Below are positions 21,620-35,214 of a stretch of 64,000 bases of DNA, one piece after another; within the stretch, counting starts at the first letter, position 1, and each line of letters starts with the position of its first letter. The DNA is taken from the NCBI GenBank assembly GCA_036245525.1, contig BTPG01000007.1, positions 164,704,476 through 164,768,475 on the forward strand. The letters are read 5' to 3'. The notes beneath the pieces are model-generated. The model was not told the origin of the DNA. It did not search any database and was given only the letters and a program-made list of their open reading frames with translations. Source of the DNA: Semisulcospira habei (lineage: Eukaryota; Mollusca; Gastropoda; Semisulcospiridae). The position numbers and the translations under genes were made by a program.

Positions 21620-22046
21620 TTAACCCTTTCACTGCCAGCTGATGCAGACTGCATTTCTTAATCCAAAGCCAAAGAGCCCCAGCCCGGCGCGTCCCCCCAA
21701 AAGTGAAACGTTTAAGGATTGACGTCTTTTTCCCAACATGTAGGTGATTTCAAAGACTGGGCACCAGACAGGGACTGGACACATTTTGACCCAAGCTGCC
21801 GTTCAAACCGGTGGCCTTTTGAACGAAAATCGAACGCTCTATCACCTGAGCTAACAAGCTCCTCCAACGCCCCCTGTCCGTCCCGCCCAATCCCTCCAAG
21901 CTGTCCGTGGAACATGGATGCAAAGTGGTATCAGCAAGAATCATAGATCCCAATGAGCCCCTGCAACTGCGGGTGTCATGAGGATCTAATCTATGTCTCA
22001 TGAAGATGGATTGTGTTCACGTTTGTCTCAACAGTGAAGGGGCTAG
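21620..22046. mobile_element. Family B MITE interrupted by a SINE (B16)
   Basis: The left end TTAACCCTTTCACTGCCAG and the right end CAACAGTGAAGGGGCTAG frame a hairpin at 21932-22002. About 230 bp of unrelated sequence separates the left flank from the hairpin and looks like an insertion. Confidence 0.75.
21690..21900 (-). mobile_element. tRNA-derived SINE fragment
   Basis: On the minus strand TTAGCTCAGGTGATAGAGCG is a strong box A and GGTTTGAACGGCAGC a weaker box B, followed by a unique body. It lies inside family B copy B16. No tRNA fold closes. Confidence 0.6.
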
Positions 22047-22054
22047 TTCGAATA

Positions 22055-22460
<406 letters not shown>

Positions 22461-22849
22461 TGAACATACAAACACTCGACGTTGCATTTTGTTGTTGTTG
22501 TTGATAGGTGGCGCTGCATTTTCTTAAAATCCCCAATACGCGAATATATTCCGCATTGTGTCTTTTTTATCAAGTAAAATAAGCAATGGCGCGGAACGGC
22601 AGAGTTCCTCACGCACCTGTGAGATGACATGCTTCTATTTTCGGGGCTGGGTGGGATAGGACGCTGATACGGTCCTATGATGTTTGCATTCCATGTGCAT
22701 GCTGCGGCGAAGATAACATGTTCCTTCCACGTTCGCTTAAAGCTCCTATCCTGAGGATTAAGGCATCCCAACACTCAGTCTCAGTCTAAACCCAGCAAAC
22801 AAAGGTCGCCGGGCCGACGTCGGTCAGTGACCTTTTGCTTACTTGGCAA
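22461..22849. other. Unassigned stretch with small family G core
   Basis: At 22801-22836 AAAGGTC and GACCTTTT flank CGCCGGGCCGACGTCGGTCA, a compact palindromic relative of family G. The rest is not recognised. Confidence 0.4.
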
Positions 22850-22857
22850 GTGATCAT

Positions 22858-22976
22858 ATTATGCTGACATTTTCGTGTATGAGTTTTGAGCTGTGTGAAT
22901 ACAACCTCCAGTCTTAATTATGCTGGCATTTTCGTGTATGAGTTTTGAGCTGTGTGAATACAACCTCCAGTCTTAA
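22858..22976 (+). repeat. 59-bp direct tandem duplication (family K)
   Basis: Two adjacent 59-bp copies differ at one or two positions (TTATGCTGACATTTTCGTG against TTATGCTGGCATTTTCGTG), so the duplication is recent. A diverged relative follows at 23208. Confidence 0.85.
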
Positions 22977-22984
22977 AGTGAGCT

Positions 22985-23200
22985 GCAACAGGCAACTCGA
23001 GTCCCAACAGCAGGAGATGGATTGACCATGATAATTCAAGGGTAATGGCAGATGAGCTTGGCGCCTAAAGGCGCCAAGCTGATCTGGCACTACCCTTGAA
23101 TTATTATGGTCAACATAGTCCATCTCCTGCAAGTGGCACATAGTCATTAGGCAACACCTCCAGAATTTGAGAAATGGGACCTTGGGGCTAAAAGGGTTAA
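22985..23200. mobile_element. Family A palindromic MITE (A10)
   Basis: Hairpin arms GATGGATTGACCATGATAAT and mirror. The right end GGGGCTAAAAGGGTTAA closes at TTAA 23197-23200. It forms part of the inverted duplication with 24450-24690. Confidence 0.8.
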
Positions 23201-23207
23201 CTAGGAT

Positions 23208-23372
23208 GGTGATTATATTAGACTAAGCTGATACTGCCGTGTGTGAGTTTATGAGCTGTGTAACTACAGCCGCTAAAAGTGACCTGCTCCAGGTAACCGC
23301 AGGTTAACAGTTCACAACATCTCTGTCACCTTCTTTGTGTGTCTTACAATAATGCTGGACAAAAGAGACAAC
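23208..23372 (+). repeat. Family K repeat (arm of inverted duplication)
   Basis: GATTATATTAGACTAAGCTG through AGCCGCTAAAAGTGACC recurs inverted at 24452-24531. The following CTTACAATAATGCTGG recurs in direct orientation at 24353. Confidence 0.8.
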
Positions 23373-23810
23373 TTGTAATAATAATAATAACTATTATATT
23401 TATAACGCGCAAACTCCCTGCAGTGCAGGTTCTAAGCGCTGAACAAAGCCAATCAAAATGACAAACTAAACACAAATCAATAGACAGCGGCAACACCAAA
23501 TACAAATATGACAATACAAATTCAAAAATTAACAGCACATAAACACACCCTAAGCACAAACAATCATCGCAACATGAACTGGGGTCATCATGATGTTATT
23601 GTGAAACAGAAAAGAGACTGGAATATGGTAAGAGAGAGTAGTAAGATTGAAAAAGATGTGTTTTAAGCTGACTTTTGAAAGAAATGACTGTGGGGGGCAT
23701 CACGAATGTGCTTCGGAAGCGAATTCCAAATGACTTGTGGTGTTTGGATCTCGTAATATGAAAGATCTTTCTGCTCTTCTTCTCATTTGCACATGGGAAA
23801 GTTCCAGGAA
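23373..23810 (-). pseudogene. L2-like LINE 3' fragment
   Basis: On the minus strand two overlapping frames read WNSLPKHIRDAP and then TVISFKSQLKTHLFQ, the standard C-terminus of L2-like ORF2, split by one frameshift. The 3' end reads GCGCGTTATAAATATAATAG followed by (TTA)n at 23376-23400, the same style of tail as the LINE at 18.3 kb. Only the last few hundred bases of the element remain. Confidence 0.8.
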
Positions 23811-23825
23811 CTCGCAACAAAGGCA

Positions 23826-24148
23826 ATAGGGCTCGGGAAGGTGACGTCATCACGCCAGTCGTGGCGGCCATCTTGTGAGGATACGGGACTAAGCGCTCAT
23901 AGGGAAATCGCTGTTTTTGAGATGTCAGGAAAGTCCTGATGTTCTATAAGCAATAACAGCAAGTCTTGCCATCACTGTAGCGAACTGCTCACCTGAATAT
24001 GTTTTTGTTTGTTTGCAAAGAGGAAGAAACATGAAGAAAAACGTGTTGAAACACTATTTCGCTATATCTGATGACTATGGTATCCTCATAAGATGGCGGC
24101 TGATGCGTCGACGCTGCTAGGCAACGCGGGGAACTTCCCGAGCCCTAT
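23826..24148. mobile_element. 323-bp TIR DNA element
   Basis: The ends are inverted copies of ATAGGGCTCGGGAAG. Further in, GGCCATCTTGTGAGGATAC (left) mirrors GTATCCTCATAAGATGGCGG (right), giving subterminal inverted repeats over about 65-75 bp. Flanks AAAGGC and AAAGCC may be a decayed target duplication. No coding capacity. The superfamily is not assigned. Confidence 0.75.
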
Positions 24149-24186
24149 AGAAAGCCTCTGTTACGAATGCCTATTCACGAGAATTG

Positions 24187-24280
24187 TTAACCCTTTGCGT
24201 GTTGGTAGCGGTTTTAGTCACGATGATTCCTGTAGGAATCATCGCGACTAAAACCCGGCTACCGACACGCAAAGGGTTAA
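24187..24280. mobile_element. Family C palindromic element, complete (C3)
   Basis: A 94-bp near-perfect palindrome with TTAA at both ends: TTAACCCTTTGCGTGTTGGT mirrored by ACCGACACGCAAAGGGTTAA, centred on GATTCCTGTAGGAATC. It is the best copy of family C. Confidence 0.9.
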
Positions 24281-24296
24281 AGCGACTTCCAGGCAG

Positions 24297-24531
24297 TACA
24301 GAGTTAATAGTTAATAGTTCGCAATATCTCCTAATAAACGTTGATAATGTCTTACAATAATGCTAGGCAAAGAGCTACCCTAAATTGTGAAGTCTGACTG
24401 TCGTAAAGTGATAGACTTTTCCGCGCGTCCTCTCCGGCGTACATAGGGTAGCAGGTCACCTTTAGCGGCTGTAGTTACACAGCTCATAAACTCATACACG
24501 GCAGTATCAGCTTAGTCTAATATAATCACTT
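24297..24531. repeat. Family K repeats, direct and inverted parts
   Basis: 24353-24377 repeats 23343-23367 directly, whereas 24452-24531 repeats 23208-23277 in inverted orientation. The junction near 24390-24450 is probably a rearrangement point. Confidence 0.75.
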
Positions 24532-24693
24532 TCCTATTTAACCTTTTTAGCCCCAAGGACCCATCAAGTTTTTCTCAAATTTCGGAGGTGTTGCCTAATG
24601 ACTATGTGCCAGTTGCAGGAGATGGATTGACCATGATAATTCAAGGGTAGTGCCAGATAAGCTTGGCGCCTTGAATTATCATGGTCAATACCA
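24532..24693. mobile_element. Family A MITE with one arm deleted (A11)
   Basis: It starts TTTAACCTTTTTAGCCCC. The left arm runs to AAGCTTGGCGCC and then jumps to TTGAATTATCATGGTCAAT, losing most of the second arm. It is the inverted counterpart of A10. Confidence 0.8.
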
Positions 24694-24767
24694 TTCCGTT
24701 ATGCTCAAAAGGCAGCAGAAAAACTCTGGTGCATGTACCTGCTGACGTGAACTCTGAAATAGGGAAA

Positions 24768-24801
24768 GGGGGGGCGGGGGGGGGGGGGCGGGGGGGGGGG
24801 G
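24768..24801. repeat. Poly-G tract
   Basis: A run of G interrupted by occasional C, about 34 bp. Confidence 0.8.
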
Positions 24802-24923
24802 TAGAAAGTCTCAGTTGAGGCAAGACAACACTGACAAACCCTTGTATCGACGCATTTTATTTTTAGCAAACAAATCCTGTCATGGAGCAGATCGCTTTAA
24901 AATATGGGTAGAAAAGTCTTAGT

Positions 24924-25136
24924 TTAACACATTCTGCTCCAGGACCGAAATCCGCAAATTTTAAAGTTACCCCCAGAAGACTGTGTTACACTTCTGAAAA
25001 CAGATCGAGCGTGATAGTTCAAGGGTTGTGCCAGAATAGCTTGGCGCCTATGGGCGCCAAGCTATTCTGGCACAACCCTTGAAGTGTCACGCTCGATCCA
25101 TGTCTTGCCGTGGCGTGTCGGAGTTGAATGAGTTAA
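24924..25136. mobile_element. Family A palindromic MITE, complete (A12)
   Basis: TTAA at 24924-24927 and 25133-25136, 213 bp. The hairpin carries the paired change GGGTTGTGCC/GGCACAACCC where other copies have GGGTGGTGCC/GGCACCACCC. Confidence 0.9.
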
Positions 25137-25316
25137 GCAAGACAACACTGACAATCAGTTGTAGCGTCACATGTTAGTAATCACATTTTAGTCATCATAT
25201 CCTCCCTGGAGCAGATCGCTTTAACAACCACCTTTTAAAAACGAAGTCATCAGGATAGTATCTTTAACCGTAATAACACTCTCAATCTGAAAAAAAGAGC
25301 TGGGCCCTATCTCGGT

Positions 25317-25387
25317 CAGCAAGAGGCATAGACTCCCCATGAGCCGCTGCAACTGTAGGGGCTCATGCCAATCCATGCCACTTGCAG
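25317..25387. repeat. Family B hairpin (B17)
   Basis: CAGCAAGAGGCATAGACTCC to ATCCATGCCACTTGCAG with several mismatches. Flanks are lost. Confidence 0.65.
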
Positions 25388-25740
25388 ATGGAAGGGCGGG
25401 AAGGAACGATCGTTTACAAAAACACGTTGATAATGAAGTGATTATTCGCATGTTTCTTGAACATAAGCAACGCATGGTAATTAAGGCTATAGACCTAGGG
25501 AAGACTCTCTAGCACCTCCCAGAACTTGAGTCAACTTCTAGTCCTCAATCTCGCATATTTTCTTTCATCTCTGTTGTTGAAACATGTGGGATGCTTCGCT
25601 GCTGCTCAGGCTATGTTACGTCTACATCGCTTGTGTCTATAAAGTGGTCGGCAAGAGACATAAATGAGCCCCGGTAGCTGGACTCACAATCCAGGGAAAA
25701 AAAACGGATTTGTTCAATAGCATGTCCGTTGAAAGGTCCT
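25388..25740. other. Unassigned stretch
   Basis: 25645-25680 has a short family B arm remnant (CGGCAAGAGACATAAATGAG). Nothing else recognised. Confidence 0.3.
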
Positions 25741-25906
25741 GGTAAATCAAAGTGGTACAGTTGGAGTGCGCCTGAGTTCAGTGATCAGCGTTCAGGTCGT
25801 ACTCCATAGGCAATAGATTTCCCTGTCCCCCATAACCCGCCCGTCAGGGCCATCCATGATCACCTCGGTGCTGTGGACGTTAAACCCGAACTAACCAACC
25901 AACCAT
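25741..25906 (+). repeat. SINE-like 3' end with (CCAA)n tail
   Basis: The sequence ends GTGGACGTTAAACCCGAACT followed by AACCAACCAACCA, the form of a short retroposon tail. GTGGACGTTAA resembles the CGGGACGTTAAGC near the end of family H. Confidence 0.45.
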
Positions 25907-26069
25907 ACATGAACGAATCCCCATTGCTGTGTGTTGAAGAAAGAGCGGTACTGAGCAACCGAGGCAGTGCATACACTTTCTCCGTAACCATGCACAGAGA
26001 CTAGACATCGGATCTCGTGTGAATTATCGGATTACTATCCACGACTGAAACAGTCAGCACCATCTGTTA

Positions 26070-26306
26070 TAGAATTACCACTGACATGAAACAATCAACA
26101 CTATCCAACTGCAAGAGACATAGATCCTCATGAGCCCCCGCAGCTTGCGGGGGCTTATGCTGATCTTAACCTCTTGCTGACACGATTTTCAGCCCGGCAT
26201 GCTTCTGGGACGGCTGTGGGTCTTTGGGGTGAAATTAACAAATATTTCAAAAACCCAGTCTGCGTCAGTCTGCCTCAACTGGCAGTGGAAGAGAAGACAG
26301 CGCAAT
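26070..26306. mobile_element. Family B MITE (B18)
   Basis: Hairpin 26110-26178 has CCCCCGCAGCTTGCGGGGG at its centre and a damaged right arm. The right flank GGACGGCTGTGGGTCTTTGG matches B4. It abuts the family A element at 26307. Confidence 0.75.
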
Positions 26307-26619
26307 TTAACTCATTCAGCCCGACGGCCGTATTTCCCAAATTTTGGAGGCGTCATCTAATGACTATGCACCAGGTGCAGGAGATGGATCGACCATGATA
26401 ATTCAAGGGCAGTGCCAGATTAGCTTGGCGCCGAAAGGCGCCAAGCTAATCTGGCACTACTCTTGATAATTCACCCTCGATAATTCACTACCCATGATAA
26501 TTCAAGGGCAGTGCCCGATTAGCTTGGCGCCGAAAGGTGCCCAGCTAATCTGGCACTACCCTTGAATTATCATGCTCGACCCATCTCCTGCTGTAGTGCG
26601 TCAGGGCTGAAAGGGATAA
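26307..26619. mobile_element. Family A MITE with duplicated hairpin (A13)
   Basis: It starts at TTAACTCATTCAGCCC and ends near GGGCTGAAAGGGATAA. It contains two successive hairpins, each with ATTAGCTTGGCGCC around GAAA, at about 26388-26470 and 26495-26575. The second has drifted (GGTGCCCAGC). Confidence 0.85.
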
Positions 26620-27121
<502 letters not shown>

Positions 27122-27122
<1 letters not shown>

Positions 27123-27631
27123 CTTCCTACACATTCTACGCAATTATGGCACTGTTTTTGACTCTGACTTTATGTGTCATGGGTCTGCTATTTTATCATT
27201 AACGTTCACATTCTTCAATGATATCTTTCACCTCCAATGCGGCATAGATTCTCAAGAACCTCTGTTGACCTGACTCACACCATTGCACATATACCTCATA
27301 TACCGGTCGACAGGCCATGCTAAAGCCCGAGTGTGTTACTATATCTTCAGTTTGGGCGGAGCATCGTGTTTTTAACAACAACATTAAAGGGACCAGAAAA
27401 AATGTTATCTCTCTGATGACTATGTTAATAGCCTTCTGTACATAACGGATACGTTCTATGCTTCTGAGGCCTGCATCAGTTATGCCGTGTGTGGGGTGCA
27501 TAGTCGGGTGTGGCTGCGGAAGAGTTTGCGGAATGAACGGGAAAGAGTAGGGGGGGGGGGGGGGCAGGAAATTCTTGAAAAACTTGTAACTTCCTGTTTC
27601 CGGTTCTAACACTGCCCCTCCCTGAAGCCGG
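27122..27631. other. Unassigned stretch
   Basis: 27236-27265 has a faint family B remnant (CGGCATAGATTCTCAAGAAC). A G-run lies at 27550-27564. No gene seen. Confidence 0.3.
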
Positions 27632-27839
27632 CCAAGCTCTTCACTGTCAGTGTAGACGCCGCAGGTCGTGTTTTTGAAATCACAACTTCAACGTCAATGA
27701 TCCCCTGACGTCAAAGGAACATAGATACCAATAGTTTCAGCATAGAGGCACAGAAAAGCGATTGCGGGGGCTCATGAGGAGATACAGCCTCTCAGTGCAC
27801 TTGCGTGATGTTCATTTTCTTCGACAGTGAAGGGGCTAA
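27632..27839. mobile_element. Family B MITE, left arm damaged (B19)
   Basis: The left flank CTTCACTGTCAGTGTAGACG and the right end CGACAGTGAAGGGGCTAAG are recognisable. The hairpin keeps GCGGGGGCTCATGAGGAGAT but has lost most of the left arm. Confidence 0.75.
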
Positions 27840-27847
27840 GGCTTTCT

Positions 27848-27849
<2 letters not shown>

Positions 27850-27905
<56 letters not shown>

Positions 27906-27990
27906 CTTTAAAGGAGATTTGTTAAGCACTTATTCTAAAAGTAGCTCTAAGCGCTGAAAAAATTACTCTAACAGCTAGCACGCACACACA
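27850..27990 (-). repeat. LINE/SINE 3' tail with (ATT)n
   Basis: On the minus strand CAGCGCTTAGAGCTACTTTT leads through AGTGCTTAACAAATCTCC to (ATT)n at 27851-27902. This is the same tail style as the L2-like LINEs and may be the true 3' end of the LINE fragment at 30200. Confidence 0.6.
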
Positions 27991-27999
27991 CACAAAATA

Positions 28000-28063
<64 letters not shown>
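27991..28063. repeat. (CA)n microsatellite, left of TIR element
   Basis: About 60 bp of pure CA directly abut the left end of the candidate element at 28064. Confidence 0.95.
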
Positions 28064-30170
<2,107 letters not shown>

Positions 30171-30199
30171 CAGTGGTGATGAATTGCGCATGGCTGGGG

Positions 30200-30330
30200 A
30201 AATCATGAACTAGTAAAAGGCAGCGTTGTAGAGGTGGGTTTTGAGAAGTGATTTGAATGAGAAGAGTGTTTGACAGTTACGGACAGGGGCTGTTCCAAGT
30301 GGCGGGGCCAAGATGGGAGAAGGAACAACG
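30200..30330 (-). pseudogene. L2/CR1-like LINE C-terminal fragment
   Basis: On the minus strand a short frame reads TVKHSSHSNHFSKPTSTT-like sequence and, in a neighbouring frame, the usual ending in which a short stretch of SFKSLLKTHLY type closes ORF2. The body is heavily decayed. It probably belongs with the tail at 27850, split by the element at 28064. Confidence 0.5.
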
Positions 30331-30754
30331 TCGTTGTCATTTGCTGTTTAGCCCTTGTGTCTGCAACCACCGATTTACTGTTACAGTTCCGGCAGCTGCA
30401 TGCGCAAGACGGTTAATTATCACTTACATTAATCCCCTTTCTTCCAAGACAAAGTAAATTAACCCTCCACAGTTATTTGTGCACACGTTACTACAGTACT
30501 AGATAAGAAAAGTCAGAAATAAAAACACTATCCAAGGTGGCCACCACGCTATTTCTGTGTAATTTATTTTGCTTATAACAAACTTCGGATATCACAAATT
30601 GGGCCCGATCGAGGCACTCTATTATATCCGAAGTTTCTATAGTCGGCTCACCCACGTCTGCGATTTGATCGACCTGTAACGTTCCAGTTCGTGATTATAA
30701 TATTTATCACACCCTACACGTGCCATAGACTGAACCGTGACTAGTTAGACCAAT
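30331..30754. other. Unassigned stretch with short inverted repeat
   Basis: AAACTTCGGATATC at 30581-30594 mirrors ATATCCGAAGTTT at 30623-30635. It may be the end of a Tc1/mariner-type element, but only this short piece is visible. Confidence 0.4.
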
Positions 30755-30939
30755 TTGAAGTAATTAGCCTCGTGACCTAGATCTGCCCACGCATCCCAGA
30801 ATTCTCTGCGAGATCAGAGAGATTAGACCCCAATATGTTTTGGTACTTGTTTCGCTAAATGTAACTAATTACAGTAACCTGTTAGTACTAAATCCAAGTG
30901 ACAAGCTAAGGGATGTAAATGGGAGCTGATTTCTGTTTG
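30755..30939 (+). repeat. Dispersed repeat family I, copy 1
   Basis: CATCCCAGAATTCTCTGCGA through ACCCCAATATG, GTACTTGTT and ACAGTAACCTGTTAGTACTA align in order with 38345-38540 at moderate divergence. Both copies lead towards a family B element. Confidence 0.7.
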
Positions 30940-30992
30940 AAAGAGGCATAAGTATTCATAAGCCCCTGCAGATGCAGAATGTATGCCTCTTG
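30940..30992. repeat. Family B hairpin (B20)
   Basis: GAAAGAGGCATAAGTATTC to ATGTATGCCTCTTGG, a shortened stem. Confidence 0.6.
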
Positions 30993-31064
30993 GAAATGGA
31001 ATGTGTTTAATGCTAACACCAACGTTTCTTTTTGATCCGCGTAGGCGTGTGAGTTGCCCCCAAG

Positions 31065-31275
<211 letters not shown>

Positions 31276-31299
31276 TCTCTAGTCCTTTAGTTTGGATTG

Positions 31300-32050
31300 G
31301 CTTGGTGTTGGTTGCTTTGACCCGGTTTGCTTCCTACGGTTTGGTTGAAGGGTTTATATTGGGTTCATGACTTTTCATTTGGTTTGGTTAGTTTTGGTTT
31401 GGTTTGGTTCAAGTGTTTGGTTCGGGTTAAGGGTTGGATACTGGAATTTTGTTTTTGTTATTGGTCTGTTTAGTTTCAAGGCTTACTTTGGTTAAAGGGT
31501 TTGCGTTGATTTGGTTTGCTTTGAATTGGTTGGTTGACTGGTTTTGTTTGTTTGTTTGTTGGTTGGTTTGTTGGTTGGTTGGTTGGGTTGGTTGGGTTGG
31601 TTGGGTTGGTTGGTTGGTTGGCTGGCTGGCTGGCTGGCTGGTTAACTGGCTGGTTAACTGGTTGCTTTTTTTCTTTTTCAGTTTTTGTTGTTGTTGTTGT
31701 TTGTTTTGTTTTGTTTTCCTTGGTGAGTGAGAGGGGAGAAGGGAGGTGGTTTGAATGGGTTTGTTTCTTCAAAAGTTTGGTTCGGGATAAGGGTTTGCTT
31801 TGGGTTTTTATATTGGGTATTGTTTTTGTGGTTGGTCCGTTTGGTTTCAAGGCTTGCTTTGGTTTAAGGGTTTGCGTTGGTTTGGTTTGCTATAGACTGG
31901 TTGGTTGGCTGCTTTGGTTGGTTGGCTGGCTGGTTGGGTGGCTTGATGGTTGGCTGGTTGGTTAGTTGGTTGGCTTGGTGGGTGGTTAACTGATTGTTTG
32001 TTTGCTTTGATTTTGTTAAGCTTTTTTCTTTCTTTATTTCTTTTTCTTTT
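31300..32050 (+). repeat. GGTT/GGCT-rich region with ~370-bp direct duplication
   Basis: Tracts of (GGTT)n and (GGCT)n dominate. The block GTTTCAAGGCTTACTTTGG (31472) recurs as GTTTCAAGGCTTGCTTTGG about 370 bp later, followed in each case by AAGGGTTTGCGTTG. Long frames on both strands (GWLVGWLV-like and NQPTNQPT-like) are repeat translations. Confidence 0.85.
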
Positions 32051-33277
32051 CTGCGTATTAAGTCCCTTCAATTTATAGAAGGAACTTTTTAGGACGGATC
32101 GCGGTGGAGCGAATTTAATAGCATGCCCTTGATGTCACAGGCGGGCAGGCATAAACCTCTCACAATTGAACAGTTATTCTGCAGGCTCGATTTTGCACTG
32201 CCGTAAACCTATAGTGAGTATGAACATCGCGCTATTCTACGTCACAGAGCCGAGACGGTCGTCGAATCATGCGTGTTGACAGCCATGGGTGTCTGATTTG
32301 AGGTTCGGTGGTCGCGGTTTTATTCCGGCTGCGTAAACATAGCAGCATAGAGGCAACACTAGCCAGCAAGATACATACAGATTCTTCTGACCGCGCGTAC
32401 TCCTAGACGCATATGAGCATATGTGACTCTTGCAGCTGTCAACTCTTTGTCTGTGTTCTTTTCATCACCACAACCAGATTAAACTACGTAAACATAGCAA
32501 CATGAAGGTAATTCGACTCAGAAATTCACTCTGTGCGGAATTCATGAAGATCTATGCCTCTTGGAGAGTTTTGTCTATGGTTATTGGCGAACACTGATAA
32601 ATAGTGAATGGCATCAGTCTGATGTACAAACAAGAATATATTTATCCTCGTGAAAGTATGCGGTAACAGTGGAATGAATGTCAGTTTATTGATAGGTTTA
32701 TTTGTCTCTGTGCACATCAGACGGAACAGAGTAGAACCTTCTGCCGTACCATCTGACAGCAGTTCCGCTGAAAGCCTTCAAGGCTGGCTCTAGCACCACC
32801 TTGACTGCCCCCCGCGCTTCACCAAATTACAGCCCTGTCCAGGCCCATGTAGGTATATAGTTTTAATTTGTAACCTGGCTTTTCAATTTCTGAGTTTTCA
32901 GAAGTGAACCCGCACTTATATGCGCCTCAGCAGATCCAAGTATATTCCGTAGTGAACCCGACTCTGTCTTTACCAGAACGAACGAGGGGGAAAAGTGTGT
33001 TCATTTAAATGGTCCACGATGTGCGGTTACTAAAAAACAAAAGAAGCGGCTGAAACTCACTGCAAACCACAATAACGCATCTCCACTCCACCCCCACTCA
33101 GCCTGGAAATTAAGATTGTGTGAACTGAAAAAGCAAAACTTAGGCACAGATTTTCATGGGCCACGGTCCTGTAACTTGCATGGCGGACTCCTGAGGATCT
33201 ATGCCTTTTCCCATCTGTAGAAAGGGCCACTATCACACTGTCCTAGATACACTCACTGATACGCACCTCCTGTCTGA
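32051..33277. other. Unassigned stretch with family B remnants
   Basis: Partial family B right arms occur at 32535-32564 (GAATTCATGAAGATCTATGC) and 33186-33212, and a very decayed copy at 32362-32445. No gene is recognised. Confidence 0.4.
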
Positions 33278-33340
33278 AATAAGCATAGATCCTCATGGCG
33301 CCCGCAGATGCGAAAGCTAATGAGAATCATGCCTCTTGCC
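33278..33340. repeat. Family B hairpin (B23)
   Basis: ATAAGCATAGATCCTCATGG to GAATCATGCCTCTTGCC with a mutated centre. Confidence 0.6.
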
Positions 33341-33624
33341 TGCCTCTATCATTATGCTGGTTCTTACATAGAAGAAGCTGCGCGATCTGATTCAATGACT
33401 GCCTTCCATAGTGCATTAGACGCGACGACAAAAATTATAAACAAACCGCTCTGCTGGGAAAAGGGGACAGAAACCGAGAATAGCGCGAGCTCACATTCCA
33501 GGGAATCAAAATGATTAGGTTTTTCGGAGTCTGAGTTAGAACTGTGAAGTAACAAGATATACATTACGTTATGTCTAGTTACGCTAACCTCGCTGCTGAA
33601 CGTACATTTGGCGCGAAGCGCCGT

Positions 33625-33709
33625 ATGTATGTATGTATGTATGTATGTTTGTATGTATGTATGTATGTATGTATGCATGTATGCATGTATGCATGTATGC
33701 ATGTATGTT
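33625..33709. repeat. (TATG)n/(CATG)n microsatellite
   Basis: About 85 bp of tetranucleotide repeat. A related GTAT tract lies at 36011-36046 on the far side of the candidate element. Confidence 0.95.
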
Positions 33710-34678
33710 TCACGACACGGGTGTTTTTCGTCTAATTTTGTAGGGGAGTAAGTTTAGAGGGGTGACAGGGTTTAGATAGTCACCGGACGTGCGGGTAGTT
33801 TAGGTGGGGTATTTGGCCTGTACACGAGTATTTGCTGCCGTGCGAGAATTTGGTGGATGGCGTGACTCACGTGGTCGCCCGGTCTGCACGATCGGGTGTT
33901 ATTGTTTCACGTGAATTTAGGGAGCGTTCTTTTGGCTAACCTAACGTTATCCCAAATGCTAGACAGTCGCTTTTCCAACTGCGAACGAGTCAGTCGTTTT
34001 TCCAGCAGTCTCTTAGGGTAGGCTTTCAGGCGTGGTTCGCCATTTGCTGAAGGCCGCAAGCAGCTGTGTCGTTCGTTTTTATCGGCTCTGCGATACGGTT
34101 TTGGTCGTCCCTGAGCCGGTGTCCGAAGAAGGAGAAAAAAAAGAAGAGCTGCGACGACTTAACCCCTGGCTTGTCTTGTCCTTGTTTGTCTTCGTCCTAG
34201 CCGGGGCGTCTTCACGGATGGCAGTAAGTACACGCAACAATTCTTTTGTGACCATTTGCTCAGGGGTTTGTCTGTGTTTGCTTGTTCTGTTGTTATTGTT
34301 ATTTTGGTTAGTGTGTATTGGGGGGCAAGTGTAAGAGTAGAAAGTAGGGGTGAATGTTGTCATCTGTAGTTTGTAGTATTTGGCGTCGAATTAGTTATTG
34401 GGGTTTAACGCCGAGCAGGCAACTAAATCCATCTCACTATTTAGCGTTGGAGTGTTAAATATCGGAAGTGAGTCATGTGGTGACGTGTAAATATGTATTT
34501 TGTTGAGGTTGAATTGTTGTGGGAGAGGGGTGAAGGGAAATATAAAAGACGGCCGTTAAAGTTGCGGGAAGGGTGATGTGATTATCGTGGGGGGTTTTGT
34601 TAGTTATTTATATCTGTATTTTTGCACCTGTGTTTTTGTGCATCCTAATCCAATGGTCCAAATCCAACGGCCTAAAGC

Positions 34679-34892
34679 TTAACATATTCTACCCCAACAC
34701 CGAAATCCCCAAAGTTTGCCGATGTCCTCTGAAGACTGCATTGGAGTGCAGGACACAGATCGACCATGATAGTTCAAGGGTGGTGGCAAAATAGCTTGGC
34801 GCCTATAGGCGCCAAGTTAATCTGGCATCACCCTTGAACTATCATGGTCGATCCATATCTTGCTGTGGTGTGTCTGGGGTAGAATGAGTTAA
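34679..34892. mobile_element. Family A palindromic MITE, complete (A14)
   Basis: TTAA at 34679-34682 and 34889-34892, 214 bp. Ends CATATTCTACCCC and, inverted, CTCATTCTACCCC. The latter shows that the right end can also be of the CTACCCC type. Confidence 0.9.
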
Positions 34893-35214
34893 AGAACTAA
34901 CCGGCTAAGTCTGCCACCGTGCTGTGGTACTGATAGTGGAGGCTGGTTGTGTCACTCTGCCTTGTGGGCTATGACGCCGTACCTGGGTGGTGTTGCGAGT
35001 GTCGCGGCACGCTCCGTGTTTAGTCAGGTCGGGTCGTCCCATTTAATTATTTCTAACCTATTTAAGTAAAGTTTTGTTTGTTTATAATGTTGTAAAGAAC
35101 GTTGTGAGATTTATTTCATCTCCTCGTGACAATGTTGTGAGAGGAGCTTTGTCACGGTGACGGAAAGTTTTTGAGAGATTGTATTATTTAAAGGCAGCCT
35201 TTGTTACGGAAGGC

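Noticed and set aside
31434..31965. Trp/Gly/Val-rich frames and Asn/Gln/Pro frames
   Set aside because: Translations of the GGTT/GGCT simple repeat on both strands.
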